DNA of 64,000 nt from Pedobacter cryoconitis. Its GTDB lineage: Bacteria > Bacteroidota > Bacteroidia > Sphingobacteriales > Sphingobacteriaceae. Shown here piece after piece: positions 59,137 to 64,000 of this stretch. Positions within the stretch are counted from its first letter, which is position 1. Every line of letters begins with the position of its first letter. Both the position numbers and the translations under genes were made by a program. The notes beneath the pieces are model-generated. The model did no database searches. It was not told where the DNA came from and saw only the letters and a list, made by a program, of their open reading frames with translations. The stretch lies in NCBI RefSeq assembly GCF_001590605.1, contig NZ_CP014504.1:4898001-4962000 (forward strand), written 5' to 3'.

Positions 59137-61488
59137 ATGAAGAAATTCTGCCTCTTATTTTTATTGGGTTCCAGCAGCGTAAAGGCTCAGGAAAAACCTG
59201 TTTTAACTGTAGAAAGTATTATGCGTGACCAAAAATGGCTGGGGGTTTCCCCATCTGATTACCATTGGTCTGGAGATAGTAAAACAATTTATTTCAAATG
59301 GAACCCAGAAAGTAAAGACAATAACGAGTCTTATAAAGTGGACATTTCTACTGGAAAACCAGTTAAAACGACAGATAAACTCGCTGAACAGCAAAGTATA
59401 GGTAATTATACTTATAACAAAGACCATAGTCTGGGGCTTATGGAAAAGTCAGGAGATTTATTCTTGTACGCTTTCAAAACAAAGCAGCAGCGCAGACTAA
59501 CTAATACTTTAGAAGCGGAACGTAACGCTGTTTTTTTAAACGATGGGACGATTGCTTTTCAAAAAGGAAATAATCTATATGCACTCAACCTGAATACTTC
59601 GGAATTGAAACAGCTCACCAATTTTGTTTTCGGGAAAAACAAAACTCCTGTGGTTAAAAGTACGCAAGACAACTGGTTAAAAGCAGAACAGGATGGACTC
59701 TTTGAGGTGCTTAAAAGCAAGAAAAAGCAGGAAGCTTTCAATCTTGCTAAAAAGAAAAGCCTGAGCGGGGATGACAAACCATTAAGGGCAATTGAGCTTG
59801 GGAACCAGCAACTGAGTAATCTGGTGATCAGCCCGGATGGACGTTATGTCAATTACAGGTTGAAACTTCAGGCGGAGGAAGGCAGGGAAACGATTGTTCC
59901 GAATTTTGTGACTAACTCTGGGTATACTGAAGATATTCCAGGCAGAACTAAAGTAGGAGAGCCTTTACCCGCTTATGATAATTTTATCTATGATCAGCAG
60001 CGGGATACTATTTATAGAATTCAGACTGCAAAGATCCCTGGGATTAAAGATCTGCCAGATTACTTGAAAGACTATCCAAAGAAAATGGAGGTTGCGGTAA
60101 AGAAAAATGAAGACAGAAAAGTAAATTTATCTGCACCAATATGGAATGCAGCAGGGACAGTGGCTGTTTTAACAGCAGAATCGCAAGATAATAAAGATCG
60201 CTGGATCTTGAAGTTAGACGCAGCTACAGGTGGTTTAACCCTGCTGGACAGACAACGTGATGAAGCTTGGGTTGGCGGGCCTGGTATCAATTCAGCTAAT
60301 TTGGGATGGACAGATAATCAGCATATATATTTTCAGAGTGAGGCTAGCGGTTATGCACATATTTACCTTGCTGATGTCTCTACCGGAGTTAAGCGCCAGC
60401 TAACCAGTGGAAAATGGGAAGTGAAAAATCTTTCTTTAGCTAAAGACAAACAGACCTTTTATTTTATCGGAAACATAGAACATCCTGGAATTACGCACTT
60501 TTATAAAGTAAGCGTGAATGGTGGAACTCCTGTTAAAATTACCAGCATGAAAGGGGGGAATGAAGTTACTTTATCTCCTGATGAACAGTGGCTGGCTATT
60601 AATTATTCTTACATGAACAAGCCCTGGGAGCTTTATATCCAGGCAAATAAGCCGGGCGCTAAAGCAATCAGGATAACGGAATCTTCTTCTGCAGCGTTTA
60701 AGGCTTATCCATGGAGAGAACCGGATTTAGTTTCTTTTAAAAACAGGTATGGTGATGATATATATGCGCGGGTTTATCCGGCATTAAAGCCAGCATCGAA
60801 TCATCCTGCGGTTGTATTTGTGCATGGTGCGGGTTATCTGCAGAATGTTCATTATTGGTGGAGCCAGTATTCCAGGGAATATATGTTCCATAACCTGCTT
60901 GCAGATAATGGGTATACAGTAATTGATATCGATTATACAGCAAGTTCCGGATATGGCAGAAACCATCGTACAGGGATTTACCGTCATATGGGTGGTAAAG
61001 ATTTAACGGATCAGGTAGATGGCGTAAAAATGCTGGTAGAGAAGTACCAGGTAAATCCGCAGCATGTAGGTATTTATGGCGGTTCTTATGGTGGGTTTAT
61101 TACTTTAATGGCTTTATTCAATGAGCCTGGTGTTTTCGCTTCTGGTGCAGCACTGCGTTCGGTAACGGACTGGGCACATTACAACCATGGTTATACTTCT
61201 AATATCCTGAACGAGCCAGCTAATGATTCACTGGCTTACAGGCGCAGTTCTCCAATCTATTTTGCCGAAGGTCTGAAAGGGGATTTACTGATGTGCCATG
61301 GGATGGTGGATGAGAATGTGCAGTTTCAGGATATAGTCCGTTTGAGTCAGCGCCTGATTGAATTAGGCAAAAACAAATGGGATCTGGCTGTTTATCCTGT
61401 TGAAGACCATGGATTTGTACAGCCTTCGAGCTGGACGGATGAATACAAAAGAATCTTTAAGCTGTTTGAAAGGACGTTAAAGAATTAA
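59137..61488 (+). CDS. S9 family serine peptidase (DPP4-like)
   Basis: A 783-residue exported prolyl-oligopeptidase-family enzyme from the ATG at 59137 (MKKFCLLFLLGSSSVKAQ signal peptide; the longer frame is unlikely). A beta-propeller region (about 30-540) precedes the alpha/beta-hydrolase domain with the nucleophile elbow IYGGSYGGFI (about residue 658), Asp in CHGMVDENVQF (about 740) and His in VEDHGF. It also has VVFVHGAGYLQNV, typical of the oxyanion strand. Such enzymes cleave after proline or other short N-terminal dipeptides in the periplasm. No terminator recognised behind it. Confidence 0.93.
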   Translation: MKKFCLLFLLGSSSVKAQEKPVLTVESIMRDQKWLGVSPSDYHWSGDSKTIYFKWNPESKDNNESYKVDISTGKPVKTTDKLAEQQSIGNYTYNKDHSLGLMEKSGDLFLYAFKTKQQRRLTNTLEAERNAVFLNDGTIAFQKGNNLYALNLNTSELKQLTNFVFGKNKTPVVKSTQDNWLKAEQDGLFEVLKSKKKQEAFNLAKKKSLSGDDKPLRAIELGNQQLSNLVISPDGRYVNYRLKLQAEEGRETIVPNFVTNSGYTEDIPGRTKVGEPLPAYDNFIYDQQRDTIYRIQTAKIPGIKDLPDYLKDYPKKMEVAVKKNEDRKVNLSAPIWNAAGTVAVLTAESQDNKDRWILKLDAATGGLTLLDRQRDEAWVGGPGINSANLGWTDNQHIYFQSEASGYAHIYLADVSTGVKRQLTSGKWEVKNLSLAKDKQTFYFIGNIEHPGITHFYKVSVNGGTPVKITSMKGGNEVTLSPDEQWLAINYSYMNKPWELYIQANKPGAKAIRITESSSAAFKAYPWREPDLVSFKNRYGDDIYARVYPALKPASNHPAVVFVHGAGYLQNVHYWWSQYSREYMFHNLLADNGYTVIDIDYTASSGYGRNHRTGIYRHMGGKDLTDQVDGVKMLVEKYQVNPQHVGIYGGSYGGFITLMALFNEPGVFASGAALRSVTDWAHYNHGYTSNILNEPANDSLAYRRSSPIYFAEGLKGDLLMCHGMVDENVQFQDIVRLSQRLIELGKNKWDLAVYPVEDHGFVQPSSWTDEYKRIFKLFERTLKN

Positions 61489-61577
61489 AATAGAGCGGGC
61501 TGATTCTTTGGTTTATGCGTATAGCTTTTGTCTATGGGGTCATCAATATTAAGTATCTGTTATCTTTCAAATAGGGT

Positions 61578-61608
61578 TGATAAAGAGGCAATATTGATGT
61601 ATTTTTGC
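61578..61608 (+). promoter_or_regulatory. Promoter of the peroxiredoxin gene
   Basis: TTG (61578-61580), 20-base spacer, TATTTTTG (61601-61608). The ATG at 61629 would follow a leader of about 17 bases. Confidence 0.6.
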
Positions 61609-61628
61609 ACAACGAAAAAAAGAACATT

Positions 61629-62174
61629 ATGATTAATATAGGTGAACAATTTCCAGCTTACTCAAAACCAGCTGTAGTTAGTATAGAAAAAGGAAAAGAG
61701 TTTGAAACATTAACTTCTGAAACTTTAGTAAATGAGAACAACCAATGGACTTGTATGTTCTGGTGGCCAAAAGATTTTACTTTTGTTTGTCCAACTGAAA
61801 TCGCTGAATTCAATGCTAATTTCGGTGAATTCCGTGACCGTGACACGACTTTAATCGGCGCTTCTACAGATTCAGAAAACGTGCATTTAGCATGGAGACA
61901 TAACCATGATGATTTACGTGGTTTAAAATTCCCAATGCTTGCTGATACTTCTAAATCATTAGCTGAAGCGCTTGATATTTTAGAGCCAACAGAAAAAATC
62001 GCTTACCGTGCAACTTTCATCATTGACCCACAAGGAATTATCCGTTGGGCTAGTGCAAATGACTTAAGTGTTGGACGTAACGTAAAAGAAGTATTAAGAG
62101 TACTTGACGCTTTACAAACTGACGAACTTTGTCCTTGTAACTGGGAAAAAGGTGAAGCAACTTTAACAGTTTAA
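61629..62174 (+). CDS. AhpC-like peroxiredoxin
   Basis: A 181-residue typical 2-Cys peroxiredoxin. Peroxidatic Cys 54 lies in DFTFVCPTEIAEFN; the resolving Cys is in the C-terminal DELCPCNWEKG. DSENVHLAWRHNH and FIIDPQGIIRWA are family landmarks. It reduces peroxides. I place the start at the ATG at 61629 (MINIGEQFPAY): an extension upstream would begin inside the promoter -7 box. Codon use favours a highly expressed gene. It is followed by an AhpD-like gene after two hairpins. Confidence 0.94.
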   Translation: MINIGEQFPAYSKPAVVSIEKGKEFETLTSETLVNENNQWTCMFWWPKDFTFVCPTEIAEFNANFGEFRDRDTTLIGASTDSENVHLAWRHNHDDLRGLKFPMLADTSKSLAEALDILEPTEKIAYRATFIIDPQGIIRWASANDLSVGRNVKEVLRVLDALQTDELCPCNWEKGEATLTV

Positions 62175-62184
62175 ATTATCACGT

Positions 62185-62249
62185 CCTGTTTATTTTTAAA
62201 CAGGGTTTAATTCATAGAAACCCCTGTAAATGCATTTTTCAGGGGTTTC
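62185..62249 (+). terminator. Two hairpins between peroxiredoxin and AhpD-like genes
   Basis: CCTGTTTA/TAAACAGG (62185-62204) and GAAACCCCTG/CAGGGGTTTC (62217-62249), the second followed by TTAT. At least partial termination is expected. Confidence 0.6.
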
Positions 62250-62304
62250 TTATATCCATAGCAGCTGCTTTTTATAAGAAGGCAGCTTTAAAAATCATAA
62301 AAAA

Positions 62305-62889
62305 ATGAGTGAAAGTACTGAAACCATAGAAGAATTATTAGCCATTGTAGGTTTAAACGAAGGCTATAGAAACGAGAGTATCCATTTACTTGAAAAAGGT
62401 AATTCAAGATATGTACGTGACTTAAAATTAAATTTCAGCAGTACCCTGACTTCAGCACATATTACTGAAAAAGAATGTGCTTTACTGGGCTTAAGTATTG
62501 CAATCAATAACAACAACAAAGTATTAACTGATTTCTTTGAAAAACAGGCGCAGCAAAAAGAAGCTACGGCAGAAGAAATCGCTGAAGCAGCTGGTTGTGC
62601 TTCTTTACTGGCTTTAAACAATGTACTTTATCGTTTCCGTCACTTTACGGCAAAAGAGAAGTATACCCGCATGCCTGCACGCGTAAGAATGCAATTGATG
62701 GGCAACCCGGTAACTGGTAAAGAGTTTTTTGAATTAATGAGTTTGGCTGTTTCAGCTGTAAATGGTTGTGAAATGTGTGTAAATGCACACGAAGAATCTA
62801 TTCTGGCTTTAGGAGCTACTGAAGAACGTGTATTTGATGCGATCCGTATTGCCTCAATCGTTACTTCTGCTGGTAAGGTCATTTACTAG
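62305..62889 (+). CDS. AhpD-like carboxymuconolactone decarboxylase family protein
   Basis: A 194-residue AhpD-fold protein (tandem CMD-like helices). The catalytic motif is CEMCVNAHEESIL (CxxCxxxHE, about residues 154-166), as in AhpD, which reduces AhpC with a lipoyl partner. The N-terminal half holds the second helical repeat (ECALLGLSIAINNNNKVL). Placed after an AhpC-like gene, it is the likely electron donor. It ends in a very long hairpin. Confidence 0.9.
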   Translation: MSESTETIEELLAIVGLNEGYRNESIHLLEKGNSRYVRDLKLNFSSTLTSAHITEKECALLGLSIAINNNNKVLTDFFEKQAQQKEATAEEIAEAAGCASLLALNNVLYRFRHFTAKEKYTRMPARVRMQLMGNPVTGKEFFELMSLAVSAVNGCEMCVNAHEESILALGATEERVFDAIRIASIVTSAGKVIY

Positions 62890-62906
62890 ATTTAACTGAT
62901 TTATTG

Positions 62907-62981
62907 AAAAGGAGGTGTCTGAATGGACTGCCCCAGAAAGTGTCTGACTTTTTTGGGCAGTCCATTCAAACACCTCCTTTT
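62907..62981. terminator. 75-nt near-perfect inverted repeat after the AhpD-like gene
   Basis: Arms of 27 bases (62907-62933 and 62955-62981) pair with a single mismatch, from AAAAGGAGGTGT outward to GGACTGCCC inward. The middle (CAGAAAGTGTCTGACTTTTTT) pairs further, leaving a loop of about five bases. It would end transcription in both directions, but is far longer than an ordinary terminator. Confidence 0.8.
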
Positions 62982-63029
62982 GTTATATATGGCTGTTTTG
63001 AAAATATTTAAGTATTTATTTGGATTTAC

Positions 63030-63042
63030 TGAACACTGTTCA
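63030..63042. promoter_or_regulatory. Operator-like palindrome upstream of tetR
   Basis: TGAACACTGTTCA, a palindrome around one base, lies 29 bases before the tetR start. Its 20-base context TTACTGAACACTGTTCATTA recurs before the tolC-like gene with two symmetrical changes. Confidence 0.6.
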
Positions 63043-63070
63043 TTACATTTGCTCTCTATAATTTAAGGAT

Positions 63071-63682
63071 ATGGGTATATCAGAGAGAAAAGAGCGGGAG
63101 CGGGAAGAGATGAAAACGATGATCACCACTGCGGCCATGAAAATGTTCCTGGAGGATGGTTATGCGAAAACTTCTATCCGTAATATCGCTGACGCTATTG
63201 AATATAGTCCCGGCACTATTTACTTATATTATAAAGATAAAGATGAGTTACTTTTTGAAGTTCAGGGGCAAGCTTATCTGAAGTTATTAGAAGCATTCAA
63301 GCAAAATGTAACCAGTACCAATCCACTGGAAAAACTGGAGCAGCTAGGTAAAACCTATGTTTCTTTTGGTTTGGCGAACCCAGAATTGTATGACTTGATG
63401 TTTATTATCAGAGCGCCAACGAATGTAGATGAAACAACTCATGGACACAATGGTGATGCTACTTTTAATTACTTAATCAGTTTGATTGAGGAATGTATTC
63501 AGGCAGATCTGTTAATTTTTAAAAATGCAAATCAGGCGGCACTGCAAATCTGGTCTATGGCGCATGGTCTGGTTTCTTTAAATCTTCGTTGCCGTTTAAA
63601 AGTGATGATTCCTGAAGAATCCTCAATTCCTGAAATTTTACATATAGCGATAGAAGAATATTTATTTTCCATAAGGGCTTAG
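63071..63682 (+). CDS. TetR/AcrR family transcriptional regulator
   Basis: A 203-residue regulator. The N-terminal DNA-binding domain (about 10-58) has MKMFLEDGYAKTSIRNIADAIEYSPGTIYLYYKDKDEL, the TetR helix-turn-helix. The C-terminal ligand domain (about 75-200) is helical with FGLANPELYDLMFII, a TetR_C-type segment. It is immediately followed by a TolC-like gene, so it most likely represses that efflux system and itself. Inducer unknown. Confidence 0.93.
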   Translation: MGISERKEREREEMKTMITTAAMKMFLEDGYAKTSIRNIADAIEYSPGTIYLYYKDKDELLFEVQGQAYLKLLEAFKQNVTSTNPLEKLEQLGKTYVSFGLANPELYDLMFIIRAPTNVDETTHGHNGDATFNYLISLIEECIQADLLIFKNANQAALQIWSMAHGLVSLNLRCRLKVMIPEESSIPEILHIAIEEYLFSIRA

Positions 63683-63703
63683 GCCTTTTTTTTGACCCAT
63701 TAC

Positions 63704-63716
63704 TAAACACTGTTTA
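63704..63716. promoter_or_regulatory. Operator-like palindrome upstream of the tolC-like gene
   Basis: TAAACACTGTTTA lies three bases before the ATG at 63719. Context TTACTAAACACTGTTTATTA matches the site before tetR in 18 of 20 positions. Its position would block expression of the efflux gene when occupied. Confidence 0.6.
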
Positions 63717-63718
63717 TT

Positions 63719-64000
63719 ATGTATACATCATTTATTAAAGCGTCTGTTCTGCTCACTGGATGGCTGCTTATTTTAGGAAAACCAGCCATAGCGCAGCAAC
63801 AGAGCCGGCAGCTGGATGACTATATTTCGTTAGCTTTTGGACAGAACCAGGGTCTGAAGCAACAAAACTTCGACTTGGAAAAATCTTTGTTTGCTTTGAA
63901 AGAAGCGAAAGCAATGTACTTGCCTACGGTGAGTATGTTAGGAAGCTACACCAAATCCGCGGGCGGCAGGACGATAGATGTACCGGTTGGCGATCTGGTC
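63719..64000 (+). CDS. TolC family outer-membrane efflux protein, 5' part only
   Basis: First 94 codons of a TolC-like protein; the gene runs past the window end. A signal peptide (MYTSFIKASVLLTGWLLILGKPAIAQ) is followed by LDDYISLAFGQNQGLKQQNFDLEKSLFALKEAKAMYLPTVSM, the usual first helix and strand of TolC factors. It is probably the outer-membrane channel of an RND or ABC efflux pump encoded further on. Its promoter region includes a TetR-type operator. Confidence 0.85.
   Translation, partial: MYTSFIKASVLLTGWLLILGKPAIAQQQSRQLDDYISLAFGQNQGLKQQNFDLEKSLFALKEAKAMYLPTVSMLGSYTKSAGGRTIDVPVGDLV

Noticed and set aside
61605-61628. Upstream extension of the peroxiredoxin
   Set aside because: It begins inside the promoter -7 box; the ATG at 61629 matches the usual N-terminus of the family.
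63673-63692. Terminator between tetR and the tolC-like gene
   Set aside because: A T-run follows GGGCTTAGGCC, but the stem is only a few pairs and mismatched, so it is not convincing.

Overview
This window comes from a member of the Bacteroidota, most likely a Sphingobacteriales organism close to Pedobacter. The indications are the fused lpxC-fabZ gene, a PorX response regulator of the type IX secretion system, TonB-dependent receptor genes with a carboxypeptidase-like N-terminal domain, DUF4175, DUF4374, DUF3347 and HYC_CC_PP proteins, and promoters of the Bacteroidota form TTTG-N18-20-TAnnTTTG with little sign of Shine-Dalgarno sequences. No rRNA, tRNA or CRISPR array was recognised. Both window ends cut through genes: a PepSY protein on the left and a TolC-like protein on the right.

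Positions 1-7125, all on the minus strand, form an iron or siderophore uptake locus. Read 5'->3' it runs: ECF sigma factor, short anti-sigma-like protein, DUF4374-like lipoprotein, TonB-dependent receptor, second DUF4374 lipoprotein, PepSY inner-membrane protein. The receptor + DUF4374 + PepSY set matches the layout of the xenosiderophore system XusABC of Bacteroides. The extra diverged XusB-like paralog and the sigma/anti-sigma pair are additions. Positions 7275-31176 are mostly housekeeping: a GH20 hexosaminidase whose catalytic Glu is Lys, a Nif3/TM2/DUF2752 operon, mfd, a CPBP-DUF2007-cdsA-lipoprotein operon, dusB, apaG, a zinc peptidase, rmuC, thiL, divergent nadA/nadB, a gamma carbonic anhydrase, an Ig-like lipoprotein, mnmG and an ABC-F ATPase. 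Two parS-like ParB sites lie head to head just upstream of mnmG.

Positions 31679-51680 hold ybeY and DUF4175, a cold-shock gene with a clear terminator, an unknown lipoprotein, a large zinc metalloprotease, a PBP4-type carboxypeptidase, an MFS transporter, the porX-tsaE-ald cluster, an HD phosphohydrolase, the lipid A operon lpxD-lpxC/fabZ-lpxA-ABC ATPase, and efp, whose usual tip lysine is Asn. The next 1.1 kb (51681-52816) is the strangest non-coding stretch: a 17-bp-arm inverted repeat, a 10-bp-period tandem array, GTACT repeats and a small unrecognised reading frame.

Positions 52817-64000 carry a 5-formyl-THF cyclo-ligase (with a 26-bp perfect palindrome in its coding sequence), exonuclease III and a cyclophilin, then a set of exported small proteins that looks like a copper or metal-handling module (HYC_CC_PP, periplasmic HMA, beta-barrel, DUF3347, followed by YceI). 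After that come a DODA-type dioxygenase, an S9 peptidase, an AhpC/AhpD-like pair closed by a very long hairpin, and a TetR regulator next to a tolC-like gene. The tetR and tolC genes share two nearly identical operator-like palindromes.
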